A DNA stretch of 64,000 nt from the NCBI GenBank assembly GCA_022572185.1, contig JACZWL010000006.1, positions 1 to 64,000 of the forward strand, given 5' to 3'. This DNA is from Pseudomonadota bacterium (GTDB lineage Bacteria; Pseudomonadota; Gammaproteobacteria; Steroidobacterales; Woeseiaceae). Each line of letters opens with the position of its first letter. The first letter of the stretch is position 1. Below the pieces are notes generated by a model. The model ran no database searches and was not told the DNA's origin. It saw nothing but the letters and a program-made list of their open reading frames with translations. Position numbers and translations under genes: made by a program. This document shows, one piece after another, positions 26,983 through 35,156 of this stretch.

Positions 26983-28942
26983 GCGAACCGGTACTGACGG
27001 ATCGCTGCTGGCCAGTTTGCCCTGGACCCTGGCAGCACTGGCGTTTTCGCTGGCGCCGCATGTGCAATTCCTGCCGGTTTGGATAACAGTCGCGTTTCTG
27101 GCCTGTGCCGGCTGGCGATGGGACATCGAGCGCCACCGCCGAGCTCTGCCGCGCCCCTGGCTCCGTGTTGTACTGGCCCTGGTATGTTTCCTCGGCGTGC
27201 TTGCTTCATACGAGTCGGTAAGCGGCGTCGGCCCGGGCTCCGCGCTGTTGGCAATTATGGCCGCATTGAAATTGCTCGAGACTCGCAAGCGGCGCGATCA
27301 GTTCGTACTTCTCTTCATATCGATTTTTCTGGTCATGGCCTCGTTGCTCCGTGAGCAGTATCTCTGGTCATTGCCCTATCTGATTCTCGCAGTCGTTTTG
27401 ACGATGACGGCCTGGCTAAGGATGTCCCTGGCCGACGACGGCGGCGAGACCAGTGTCAAGCAGAGCTTCAAAACCGCTGGCCGTCTGATGCTGTATGCAA
27501 CTCCGCTGATGCTCGCCATGTGGATTCTGTTTCCAAGAATCGCAACACCATTCTGGGCTATTCCTGTCGATACCAGTAGTGCCACATCGGGACTGAGTGA
27601 CCGCATGAGCCCCGGCGATATCAGCTCGCTCTCGCTCTCGGACGCGGTTGCTTTCAGGGTCAAGTTCGATGGCGACGCACCTGATCCGATTGACCGGTAC
27701 TGGAGAGGACTTGTCCTGTATCGGTTCAATGGCCGGACCTGGTCCGGGTGGGAACCGATCATGGCTCGAAGCGCGAGGGAAGAACTTCTTGTCGCGGGTG
27801 AACCTGTGCGTTATCAGGTAACAATGGAGCCGACCCGGCAGCAGTGGGTATTCGCATTGGACATACCTTTTGAGTGGTCCAGGAGCGAGATTTTCATGGG
27901 ACCACAACACCAGCTTGCGAAGGAACAGCCGATAGACCAACGTATGGCTTACCAGGCCACTTCGTACACCCGATATCAAATTACTCCGAAAATGACGTCG
28001 TATTCCCGGACCCGGTACACGAGACTGCCAGCCAAGAGCAACCCGCGTACAGTGGAACTTGCACAAAGCATGCGGCGCGCCAGCGAAGACGACGAATCAT
28101 TCGCCAAAGCTGTTTTACAAAGGTTTCACGAAGAAGAATATTTCTACACTCTCCGGCCGCCCGCACTCGGCAGCAATCCTGTCGATCGCTTCATGTTTGA
28201 TACACGCCGCGGTTTTTGCGAACACTATGCTTCCGCATTTGCCGTAATGATGCGCGCAGTCGGTATCCCGTCTCGTATCGTATTGGGCTACCAGGGCGGC
28301 GAAATGAATCCGATGGGCCGCTACCTGATTGTCAGGCAAGCCGATGCGCACGCGTGGACGGAGATCTGGCTGCCGAATCGCGGCTGGCACCGGGTTGACC
28401 CAACTGCAGCTGTCGCGCCCGAGCGTATCGAGTTTGGTATAACGGGGGCAATGTTATCCGGCATAGCCGCAAGCTGGGGGCTTGCCGCGCCGATCGCGTT
28501 CGTACATCGCATGGGACTGACCTGGGATGCTTTGAACGCCAAATGGAACGACTGGATTCTCGGTTACGGGCCGGATAAACAGGACTCGTTCCTGGAGTGG
28601 CTCGGCATGGACGAGCCCGACTGGCGGAAGATGATGTTGACGCTGACCTTCCTGATTGCCGCCCTCGTCGGCCTGATCAGTCTCGTCCTGATGATGCGGT
28701 ACCGACCGCCGCCGAAAGACCATGCTGCCTTGTTGTACAAGAAATTTACGCGGAAAGCCGGCTTAGTCCCGAACTGCGGGGAAACGCCGCAGGACTATGC
28801 GAGCCGATTAGGCCAGGACGGAGAAGAACTCGCCGCCGGCGCAGACCGAGTGACCGCACAGTACCTGTCAGCGCGCTACGGGCCACCGAACCCGGCAGCA
28901 ATGGACTTGCTGAGAGCCGCCGTCGCCGGATTCAAAAACTAG
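26975..28942 (+). CDS. TgpA-type membrane transglutaminase-like protein (DUF3488)
   Basis: 655 residues. The N-terminal DUF3488 region has about six membrane helices (~10-185), followed by a periplasmic domain and a transglutaminase-like core with Cys in RRGFCEHYASAFAVMMRAVGIPSRIVLGYQGG (~418), His in ADAHAWTEIW (~455) and Asp in RVDPTAAV. One more helix (~550-572) precedes a cytoplasmic DUF4129-like tail. Homologous TgpA of Pseudomonas aeruginosa is essential there and has transglutaminase activity; the substrate here is unknown. Last gene of the MoxR-DUF58-TgpA operon. Confidence 0.9.
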   Translation: MVKRTGTDGSLLASLPWTLAALAFSLAPHVQFLPVWITVAFLACAGWRWDIERHRRALPRPWLRVVLALVCFLGVLASYESVSGVGPGSALLAIMAALKLLETRKRRDQFVLLFISIFLVMASLLREQYLWSLPYLILAVVLTMTAWLRMSLADDGGETSVKQSFKTAGRLMLYATPLMLAMWILFPRIATPFWAIPVDTSSATSGLSDRMSPGDISSLSLSDAVAFRVKFDGDAPDPIDRYWRGLVLYRFNGRTWSGWEPIMARSAREELLVAGEPVRYQVTMEPTRQQWVFALDIPFEWSRSEIFMGPQHQLAKEQPIDQRMAYQATSYTRYQITPKMTSYSRTRYTRLPAKSNPRTVELAQSMRRASEDDESFAKAVLQRFHEEEYFYTLRPPALGSNPVDRFMFDTRRGFCEHYASAFAVMMRAVGIPSRIVLGYQGGEMNPMGRYLIVRQADAHAWTEIWLPNRGWHRVDPTAAVAPERIEFGITGAMLSGIAASWGLAAPIAFVHRMGLTWDALNAKWNDWILGYGPDKQDSFLEWLGMDEPDWRKMMLTLTFLIAALVGLISLVLMMRYRPPPKDHAALLYKKFTRKAGLVPNCGETPQDYASRLGQDGEELAAGADRVTAQYLSARYGPPNPAAMDLLRAAVAGFKN

Positions 28943-29276
28943 TCGACGACAAATGAGGCGCAGGCCACCGCTCCGGGGACTCAATCACGAATCTGACAAA
29001 GCCCTGTGATTTCCCCTGTCTGCTTTCGTCTTATTGTGCCGAGAAACTCTTTTTCGCGGCCGATGAAAAAAATCCTGGTTCCTCAGGCGAATAACTGCCT
29101 CGTATCCGTCTTGCTGCGCCGTTACCTTACATAAAATATGACGCAGTTCCATGTCATAGGCGTGATGCAGGCGGACGACACCAGCGATGTTTTCTGTCAA
29201 ATTGTGACAACAGTAACAGTATCGGAACGCGGTATGCTTTAGTCGCCGCTGCCCGCATCCTGATGGGTTGTCGAGT
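28943..29276. other. Intergenic region with upstream copy 1 of a duplicated block
   Basis: 334 bp between tgpA and the first cell wall hydrolase gene. Positions ~29083-29219 hold copy 1 of a repeat found again before the second hydrolase (29957-30095). A minus-strand frame (28985-29284, 99 codons) crosses it but no product was recognised. No tRNA or terminator with a T tract was found. Confidence 0.6.
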
Positions 29277-29284
29277 ATGTTCAA
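28985..29284 (-). CDS. Doubtful 99-residue ORF antisense to the hydrolase leader
   Basis: An open frame, basic, His- and Arg-rich, with HNLTENIAGVVRLHHAYDMEL and ILCKVTAQQDGYEAVIRL. The related block upstream of the second hydrolase can be read in the same strand and frame as CHNLTEIISDVVRLHHADHVELRRILCKVAA, then meets TAG TAA. Several of the changes between copies are synonymous, which weakly favours a coding past, but many are not. No known family recognised. It could equally be a regulatory DNA block that happens to be open. Confidence 0.2.
   Translation of the reverse strand: MNILDNPSGCGQRRLKHTAFRYCYCCHNLTENIAGVVRLHHAYDMELRHILCKVTAQQDGYEAVIRLRNQDFFHRPRKRVSRHNKTKADRGNHRALSDS
29083..29219 (+). 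repeat. Duplicated upstream block, copy 1
   Basis: About 137 bp aligning without large gaps to 29957-30095 at roughly 75-80% identity by eye. The best-kept parts are CCTTACATAAAATA-GACGCAGTTC, GGCGTGATGCAG-C-ACGACA-CAG and TTTCTGTCA-ATTGTG-CAACA. It ends about 57 bp before the first hydrolase start codon. A shared cis-regulatory region is the simplest reading. Confidence 0.8.
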
Positions 29285-29864
29285 TTCTCTGCTATACAGA
29301 GCGAGTTCATTGCCTGCTGTTTTGCGGCGTTATTCGCCCTATTCCTGGCTCAGCTGGCACGCCGACGATCTGACTTTCTTCACGCTGCTGGGCCTGCCGG
29401 TCGTAATGCTCGGCTTGATGTTCCGCTTTGCTTACACGGACCATCTTCAGGTTGAATCAGAGCAACGACGCTTTGCGGATCTTACCTGTCTTGCCCGAAA
29501 CATATACTTCGAAGCAAGAGGCGAGCCTATGGCAGGTCAATACGCAGTCGCCGAAGTCACCATGAACCGCGTCGCATCCAAGCGTTTCCCCGGGACCGTC
29601 TGTGCGGTCGTCCATGAGGCGAGGTGGGATAGGATTCGGAAGCGCTATGTCGGTGCCTTTTCCTGGACAGAACTGGACTCTGTGCCAAGGCCGAAAGAAG
29701 TTCCCTGGGAACTGGCGACGTTGGTAGCCGTTGCGACCTACGACAATCAAGAAGCACTCAAAGTCCCCGGAGCATTGTTCTTTCATGCCGACCGTATTGC
29801 CCCTCGCTGGTCAACAACAAAGAAACTCGTCGCGCAGATCGGTGCGCACAAATTTTACGAGTGA
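29277..29864 (+). CDS. SleB-type cell wall hydrolase with N-terminal membrane anchor
   Basis: 195 residues from ATG 29277; a TTG at 29268 is an alternative. A hydrophobic segment (~33-50, FFTLLGLPVVMLGLMFRF) anchors it in the inner membrane facing the periplasm. The Hydrolase_2 (SleB) domain begins LTCLARNIYFEARGEPMAGQYAVAEVTMNRV, with the catalytic Glu expected in YFEARGE (~residue 82), and ends ALFFHADRIAPRW and QIGAHKFYE. SleB-type enzymes are lytic transglycosylases that cut peptidoglycan; this branch is vegetative, not spore-linked. It lacks the Cys residues of the second copy's CQFSWWC segment, reading GAFSWTELDS instead. Confidence 0.85.
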   Translation: MFNSLLYRASSLPAVLRRYSPYSWLSWHADDLTFFTLLGLPVVMLGLMFRFAYTDHLQVESEQRRFADLTCLARNIYFEARGEPMAGQYAVAEVTMNRVASKRFPGTVCAVVHEARWDRIRKRYVGAFSWTELDSVPRPKEVPWELATLVAVATYDNQEALKVPGALFFHADRIAPRWSTTKKLVAQIGAHKFYE

Positions 29865-30199
29865 AATCGCCTCGATAAGATTTTCTTCCTGGCAATGTTT
29901 GCACGTTAAGCAAGTCAAAAGTAGACATTCTCGAGTGATTGGACAATAAGCGCTCGTCAGACGAATGGCTGCCTCGCATTCGTTTTACTACGCCGCTACC
30001 TTACATAAAATACGACGCAGTTCGACGTGATCGGCGTGATGCAGACGAACGACATCAGAGATGATTTCTGTCAGATTGTGGCAACAAATAACAAAAACGG
30101 TTGCCTGATTTCACCTGCTGCCATCCCTGGCCGAGCAGGTGCAGGCGAAAACCACTGATTCTGAAAGAACAGGTTCGCATCAGTTTCGAGGATCCGGAC
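29865..30199. other. Intergenic region with upstream copy 2 of the duplicated block
   Basis: 335 bp between the two SleB-type genes. Copy 2 of the block (29957-30095) occupies the middle, followed by a ~100 bp leader to the second gene's ATG with the ribosome site GAGGAT. No other gene, RNA or terminator found. Confidence 0.6.
29957..30095 (+). repeat. Duplicated upstream block, copy 2
   Basis: The counterpart of 29083-29219, in the same orientation and likewise upstream of a SleB-type gene, about 105 bp before its start. Shared landmarks are CTTACATAAAATACGACGCA, the GGCGTGATGCAGACGA segment and TTTCTGTCAGATTGTGGCAAC. Indicates a segmental duplication including the promoter region. Confidence 0.8.
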
Positions 30200-30688
30200 A
30201 TGAAGAACGCACAGCGGGGATTCACACTGATAGAACGCATGATCGCCGTAGCCATCATTGGTATTGTCGCTCCGTTGTGCGCGGGCAATGTCAATGCTCA
30301 ATCCCTGGGGGAGGAGCAGAATTGTCTCGCACTTTCGATTTACTGGGAGGCAAGAGGAGAAATTCGTCGCGGCATGATCGCCGTGGGATGGACAGTGCTC
30401 AATCGCACGCGAAGTGAGCATTTCCCATCGAAACTTTGCGACGTCGTGCATCAAGGCGGTGAACAGGGACCCTGTCAGTTCTCCTGGTGGTGTGACGGGA
30501 AGAGCGACAGACCACGGGATCGAGACAGCTGGGCAGCGGCCCTCCTGTTATCTGCCAGGCTGTTGGTTGACCCGCCGCCGGATCCGACCGGCGGCGCACT
30601 GTTCTACCACAGCACATATATTCCGTTGCCCTGGAGGCGAAAGCGCATCCGAACCGCCCAGATTGGCGGACACGTATTTTATCGCTAG
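30200..30688 (+). CDS. SleB-type cell wall hydrolase with a type IV prepilin leader
   Basis: 162 residues from the ATG at 30200 (ribosome site GAGGAT). The N-terminus KNAQRG|FTLIERMIAVAIIGIVA is a near-perfect type IV prepilin signal: a short basic leader, Gly at the cleavage site, Phe+1, Glu+5 and the hydrophobic N-terminal pilin helix. After ~30 residues the sequence changes to the Hydrolase_2 domain: CLALSIYWEARGEIRRGMIAVGWTVLNR (catalytic Glu ~57), CDVVHQGGEQGPCQFSWWCDGK and ALFYHSTYIPLPW. The domain resembles the first SleB gene and E. coli-type vegetative SleB proteins. The leader should be cut by prepilin peptidase and could place a lytic transglycosylase in a type IV pilus or type II secretion assembly, but NVNAQS might also be read as a signal peptidase I site. 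Confidence 0.85.
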   Translation: MKNAQRGFTLIERMIAVAIIGIVAPLCAGNVNAQSLGEEQNCLALSIYWEARGEIRRGMIAVGWTVLNRTRSEHFPSKLCDVVHQGGEQGPCQFSWWCDGKSDRPRDRDSWAAALLLSARLLVDPPPDPTGGALFYHSTYIPLPWRRKRIRTAQIGGHVFYR

Positions 30689-30737
30689 GATTATTGAGTC
30701 AGATTGGGCCGACCATAGTGAGGGGGGCTAAATCCTG

Positions 30738-31148
30738 TTATTGCGGTCTTCCCAACTTATGCGCCCCCCTATTACTATCGAACTTGGCGTCATTTGCAAA
30801 ACCGAGCCGACACATGGTTTCGATCCAATTGATCACCGTAGCCTCATCCATTCGGATCGGTGTTGTCCAGCCGGTTGTCATGAATAGGGCGGAATCGCCC
30901 GCAGATTCGCCGAACCGTGAGTCGTATCCTAAATCCACGAGTTTCGAGTTCAAGGCTTCGGCATTTGCCGACTTGTTGGTGTAAAAGAAAAATTCCAGGC
31001 GAAGTTCACGATCCTCGTGCTCTCGGAACTGCGCGAGAGCTTGACGAGTCATAGAGACCTGTCTGGCCAGGTTCGTCTCAAACTGTGCCTCGGTCTGATA
31101 TGGATCGGACGAACTTTTCGAGCCAAAAAGCTTGTCGAATATGCTCAC
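30738..31148 (-). CDS. RraB-like (ribonuclease E inhibitor B domain) protein
   Basis: 136 residues. An N-terminal lysine/serine-rich segment (FDKLFGSKSSSDPYQT) and a helix lead into the RraB-type alpha/beta domain: LRLEFFFYTNKSANAEALNSKLVDLGYDSRF, WTTPIRMDEATVINWIETMCRLGFANDAKFD. RraB of E. coli binds the C-terminal scaffold of RNase E and modulates mRNA decay. Distant members with this FFFYT start occur widely without tested function, so role is inferred. Its C-terminus is close to, and convergent with, the second hydrolase gene. Confidence 0.7.
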   Translation of the reverse strand: MSIFDKLFGSKSSSDPYQTEAQFETNLARQVSMTRQALAQFREHEDRELRLEFFFYTNKSANAEALNSKLVDLGYDSRFGESAGDSALFMTTGWTTPIRMDEATVINWIETMCRLGFANDAKFDSNRGAHKLGRPQ

Positions 31149-31325
31149 AAGTTTTACCCGCTTGGCGGGGATTCGCTGCAGCTGCGGTACACAATGACCA
31201 CTCCCAGACTCAGCTCAAGAGTTTGTATGGCGTCGGCCGCAGCCCTTTTCCACGATGAGATGAACATTTCCAATACACTTATTTCCCGGTACCACCATTC
31301 CAGGTATGCCTTGCAATGACGGCGC

Positions 31326-31481
31326 TCAGCTATCAGGACAGTTGGGCTCGTAACACTTGCGGCAGTCCGGGCAATAGCTGTATGTCTTACAGCTGGGACA
31401 TTCATCGCAGGGGCTCTTATGCTCGCTGCAGTAACGTAGCTTCCTGGTTGCAGGTGCTTGTTCTGAGGGATCGCTCGGCAT
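31326..31481 (-). CDS. 51-residue Cys-rich putative zinc-binding protein
   Basis: Start ATG 31481 is set by AAGGAG six bases upstream. After a polar N-terminus (SDPSEQAPATRKLR) it holds eight Cys residues in 33 positions: YCSEHKSPCDECPSC, then YCPDCRKCYEPNC, with a His, in CxxC-like pairs. This would bind two zinc ions or an iron-sulfur cluster. No family recognised. It sits alone, minus strand, between the RraB-like and MFS genes. The longer frame upstream to 31742 overlaps the MFS stop and is not credible. Confidence 0.6.
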   Translation of the reverse strand: MPSDPSEQAPATRKLRYCSEHKSPCDECPSCKTYSYCPDCRKCYEPNCPDS

Positions 31482-31689
31482 TTGATTCTCCTTGAGTATC
31501 TGTTGCGCCGACATTACATGGGCGCCCAACAGCTTATGAACGGACAATATTATCAGTATTTTAATCCTCGGTTTTGATGAGCTCCAGGTGCTGCGAACCT
31601 CCGCCTTGGATCGACAGCAGATATTTTGCCTTTGTTTTTGCAGCGGCGTGACGAGCCAGGTGTTTGCCCGAAAGGAAGCCCAGGGCGAG
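31482..31689. other. Gene-free stretch between MFS and Cys-rich genes
   Basis: 208 bp between the stop of the MFS gene and the start of the Cys-rich gene, both on the minus strand. AT-rich part 31540-31570 may hold the promoter of the small gene. No stable terminator with a T run is obvious. Confidence 0.3.
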
Positions 31690-32985
31690 TCATGACGTAT
31701 CTTCGTTTTGGGCTCCCCCTGATTTGTTCGCTCTCTCTCCATCTTGTTTCACGCGCGTCAGCGCCAGCATGCCTACGATGAACAACGGTATTAGAGCGGC
31801 CAAGATATATTTCGGTTTGTCGCTAAACATGGCAACCATAAATACCAGGAACGGGCCCAGTATGTGCGCGAACTTCGTGAGCATGTTGTAAAAGCCGAAA
31901 AACTCACCGGATCGTTCCGGCGGGATCAGGGATGCGTAAAGCGCACGGCTCATGCCCTGTACGCCGCCTTGTACCAGCCCGATCGTAATCGCCATCGCAT
32001 AGAACTGTCGGACATCGTCGAGAAACGCGGCCCAGCAGGCTACGCTGATATAGACGGTAAGCCCAAGATAAATCGCATTTTTTTCACCGAAGCGATGGCC
32101 GAGCGCACCGTAGGCAAGCGTCGCCGGAAAGCCGACAAAGTTGGTAATCAACAATGCGGTCACGAGATCAGCCGAACTGAAACCGAGACGCTGACCGAAA
32201 TTGACCGCCATGAATATTACGGTGAACACACCATCGATATACAGCCAGTAAGCAATCAGGAAAAGCAGGACGTTTCGGTACTTGCTGATTTCCCTGAAGG
32301 TGTCCATCAAAGCCCCGTATGCCGCCCGGACTGTGCCTCCTCCAGCGATGGCGGTAGCTTTGCCCTCACGAACGATGAACATGAGCGGCAGGAGAAAGAC
32401 AATCCACCAAATGCCGACGGATATGAACGCAAACTTGACGACCTGCGCGATATCGGCGAAACCGAACGCCTCCGGTGTGCGCAGCATCCACACATGCAAC
32501 GCAAGCAGAGATGCACCGCCGAAATAGCCCAGGGAAAAGCCCAGAGAGGAAACCAGGCTGTAATACCGCGGATTGCTGACGTCGACGATCAGCGAGTCAT
32601 AAAATACGTTGGCGCTGTAGTAGCCGATCGAGGCCAGCATGAAAAGAGCAAGCGCCCAGGGCCAACCACCCTCGTCAATCAGACTCAGGCCGGCCGTTGC
32701 AACCGCACCAAGTACGGCAAGAACAAAAAGGAAGCGTTTCCGATACCCGCCGCTGTCCGCAATAGCTCCAAGCACCGGCGCCATCACGGAGACGACAATA
32801 CTGGCACACACGGTCACCAATGCCAGTCGTGCGGTGACCGTTGAACCCTCTTCACCGATACTCCAGTAACTGCCGAGAAAAAGTGGAAACAAGACTGCCA
32901 GAACACTCAACGCGAACGCCGAGTTGCCCCAGTCGTAGAGCGCCCACGCCATTACCTGCCGATTGAAGATGCTCGATCGAATCAT
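31690..32985 (-). CDS. UMF1-type MFS transporter
   Basis: 431 residues, about 12 membrane helices. The start FNRQVMAWALYDWGNSAFALSVLAVLFPLF is the UMF1/Atg22-like signature. The MFS loop motif appears as GYRKRFLFVLAVLG, and the conserved VQGGVQGMSRALYASLIPPERSGEFFGFYN follows in the second half. Bacterial members are predicted amino acid or small solute exporters; substrate is not known. It follows prfC on the same strand by 14 bp and is probably cotranscribed with it. Confidence 0.85.
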   Translation of the reverse strand: MIRSSIFNRQVMAWALYDWGNSAFALSVLAVLFPLFLGSYWSIGEEGSTVTARLALVTVCASIVVSVMAPVLGAIADSGGYRKRFLFVLAVLGAVATAGLSLIDEGGWPWALALFMLASIGYYSANVFYDSLIVDVSNPRYYSLVSSLGFSLGYFGGASLLALHVWMLRTPEAFGFADIAQVVKFAFISVGIWWIVFLLPLMFIVREGKATAIAGGGTVRAAYGALMDTFREISKYRNVLLFLIAYWLYIDGVFTVIFMAVNFGQRLGFSSADLVTALLITNFVGFPATLAYGALGHRFGEKNAIYLGLTVYISVACWAAFLDDVRQFYAMAITIGLVQGGVQGMSRALYASLIPPERSGEFFGFYNMLTKFAHILGPFLVFMVAMFSDKPKYILAALIPLFIVGMLALTRVKQDGERANKSGGAQNEDTS

Positions 32986-32999
32986 CGCTTTGATACCGG

Positions 33000-34580
33000 T
33001 CAGTGCTCTCTCGTCTCGAGGAAACGAATATCCGGCCAGCGCTCCTCGGTAAGGCTGAGGTTCACCCTGGTCGGCGCGATGTAAACGAGACTTTCCCCGT
33101 GATCCAGCGCGAGGTTATCGTGCGCCTTTCTCTTGAACTCACTGAGTATCCTGTCATCGTCTGCCTCAACCCATCTGGCAGTCGCAACGTTGACTGGTTC
33201 GAACAGGCAATCGACTTTGTATTCGTACTGCAAGCGATGGGCAACGACTTCGAATTGCAATGGACCGACAGCCCCGAGAATTAGATCGTTGTTTCGCAGC
33301 GGCCTGAATAACTGAGTCGCGCCCTCCTCGCACAACTGCGCCAGGCCCTTTTTCAGGGCCTTGAGCCTGAATGGATCCTTCAATACCGCGCGTTTAAAGA
33401 TTTCCGGTGCGAAATTCGGAATGCCGGAGAATCGAATTGCCTCCCCTTCTGAGAAACTGTCGCCGATATTGATCGTTCCATGATTATGCAGGCCGATGAT
33501 ATCGCCCGCGTAGGCCGTCTCCGTATGCTGCCGGTCTGCAGCCATGAATGTAATCGCATCGGCAATCTTCATTTCTTTACCGGAACGAACATGCGTCAGC
33601 CGCATGCCTTTTTGAAATTTCCCGGAACAAATCCGCATGAATGCTATACGGTCGCGGTGAGCCGGATCCATGTTTGCCTGGATCTTGAATACAAAACCTG
33701 TCATCTCATTTTCATTTGCTTGAATCGTGCGTGCGTCACTTTCGCGGGGACCCGGGGGTGGCGCGATATCGATAAACTCGTCAAGCAATTCTTTGACGCC
33801 AAAATTCGAGATCGCCGAACCAAAGAACACAGGCGTCTGTTTCGCCGCCAGATAGTCCTTGATGCTGAGTTGCGGACACCCGCCCTTGACGAGTTCGATT
33901 TCCTCGCGAAAACTTGTTGCGTCATTGCCGAGAATCTCTTTGGCCATCGTCGATTCCAGGTCATCGATGATTTCGATCTCCGATGCCCGGCCCCGGCCGG
34001 CACCGGTGTAAAGGTAAATCCTGTCCTGCAGCAGATGGTAAACGCCCTTCAAAGAACGCCCCATGCCGATCGGCCAGGTTACCGGCGAACAATCGATATT
34101 CAGTACTGATTCGATCTCGTCCAGCAGATCGATCGGTTCCCGTCCATCGCGGTCGAGCTTGTTGATAAACGTCATGATCGGCGTGTCACGAAGGCGGCAG
34201 ACATCCATCAACTTGATCGTTCGCTGCTCCACACCCTTGGTGCAATCAATGACCATCAGCGCCGAATCGACCGCTGTCAGAGTTCGGTAAGTATCTTCAG
34301 AGAAATCTTCGTGGCCTGGCGTGTCCAGCAAATTGATAATGCAGTCACGATACGGGAACTGCATGACCGAAGACGTTATGGAAATGCCCCGCTGCTGCTC
34401 CAGCGCCATCCAGTCTGACGTGGCATGGCGGCTGGCCTTTCGGCCCTTGACCGTCCCGGCGAGCTTGATCGCGCCGCCGAACAGCAGAAGCTTTTCAGTA
34501 AGGGTCGTCTTGCCAGCGTCGGGATGCGAGATAATCGCAAAGGTTCGCCGCCGGCTGACCTGTTGTTCGATATCGGACAT
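33000..34580 (-). CDS. prfC: Peptide chain release factor 3
   Basis: 526 residues from the ATG at 34580; an in-frame ATG at 34607 would add nine. GTPase motifs are intact: G1 HPDAGKTT, G3 [13 protein letters not shown]4 NKLDRDG, with the [12 protein letters not shown] switch region. RF3-specific domain II and III follow ([22 protein letters not shown]). RF3 recycles RF1/RF2 from terminated ribosomes using GTP. Length agrees with E. coli RF3 (529). No clear Shine-Dalgarno precedes either start. Confidence 0.95.
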   Translation of the reverse strand: MSDIEQQVSRRRTFAIISHPDAGKTTLTEKLLLFGGAIKLAGTVKGRKASRHATSDWMALEQQRGISITSSVMQFPYRDCIINLLDTPGHEDFSEDTYRTLTAVDSALMVIDCTKGVEQRTIKLMDVCRLRDTPIMTFINKLDRDGREPIDLLDEIESVLNIDCSPVTWPIGMGRSLKGVYHLLQDRIYLYTGAGRGRASEIEIIDDLESTMAKEILGNDATSFREEIELVKGGCPQLSIKDYLAAKQTPVFFGSAISNFGVKELLDEFIDIAPPPGPRESDARTIQANENEMTGFVFKIQANMDPAHRDRIAFMRICSGKFQKGMRLTHVRSGKEMKIADAITFMAADRQHTETAYAGDIIGLHNHGTINIGDSFSEGEAIRFSGIPNFAPEIFKRAVLKDPFRLKALKKGLAQLCEEGATQLFRPLRNNDLILGAVGPLQFEVVAHRLQYEYKVDCLFEPVNVATARWVEADDDRILSEFKRKAHDNLALDHGESLVYIAPTRVNLSLTEERWPDIRFLETREH

Positions 34581-34641
34581 TGGTTTTTGATGTGCGCTAA
34601 CGCGCATTTGATCGAATGGCGGCGCAGTCTAGCAGGAAAAC

Positions 34642-34676
34642 GGGACAGACCCGGGGACAGACCCGGGGTCTGTCCC
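34642..34676. repeat. GGGACAGACCC repeat with palindrome
   Basis: Two direct copies of GGGACAGACCC followed by GGGGTCTGTCCC, so the second copy and the reverse half form a near-perfect hairpin (about 11 bp stem). This core is a common interspersed palindromic unit in proteobacterial genomes. It lies between the rimI stop and the prfC start, both minus strand, and may end or attenuate the upstream transcript; there is no U-tract. AAATTAA follows on the rimI side. Confidence 0.8.
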
Positions 34677-34679
34677 AAA

Positions 34680-35156
34680 TTAATCGTTATATTTCAGTGT
34701 CTTGGCGAAAACGGCAGCATCTTCCCTGCCTGCGTTCGCCTGATAATAAGCCGGCCGGTTGGCGATCTGCCGAAAGCCCTGTTTGCGATACAGGGACAAG
34801 GCGCTCGAATTTGTTGGCCGTACCTCCAGAAACACTTCTTTGACATCGGCTGTTCTGGCCCGCCCCAGGATTTCGCTCAGTAATCGATCGCCATAACCGA
34901 GCTCCCGGTATACTGGATCCACGCAGAGATTGAGGATATGAGCTTCCCCCGCCGCGACGGATAAGACGCCGTAGCCGGCTATCTCTTCCCCGCGTACCAG
35001 CACAATGCACTGATATCCGGCCAGGAGACAATCACGGAAGACATCGTGACTCCAGGGAAACTCATAACTGCGGCGCTCGATATCGGAGACCAGCGGCAAA
35101 TCGTCATGGATCATGGATCGGATATGCGCCGGGACCTGGGGTGCAGGGCTGATCAT
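34680..35156 (-). CDS. rimI: Ribosomal protein S18 alanine N-acetyltransferase
   Basis: 158 residues from the ATG at 35156, overlapping the TGA of the uracil-DNA glycosylase gene as ATGA. GNAT fold: motif A acetyl-CoA loop is YRELGYGDRLLSEIL (~residue 82) following AHILNLCVDPVYR; C-terminal ALSLYRKQGFRQIANRPAYY is typical of RimI. It acetylates the N-terminal Ala of S18. Neighbour order with a family 4 uracil-DNA glycosylase is common in gammaproteobacteria. Confidence 0.9.
   Translation of the reverse strand: MISPAPQVPAHIRSMIHDDLPLVSDIERRSYEFPWSHDVFRDCLLAGYQCIVLVRGEEIAGYGVLSVAAGEAHILNLCVDPVYRELGYGDRLLSEILGRARTADVKEVFLEVRPTNSSALSLYRKQGFRQIANRPAYYQANAGREDAAVFAKTLKYND

Noticed and set aside
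31864-32844. 326-codon plus-strand ORF
   Set aside because: Antisense to the clearly coding UMF1-type MFS gene; composition is charged, low-complexity shadow translation.
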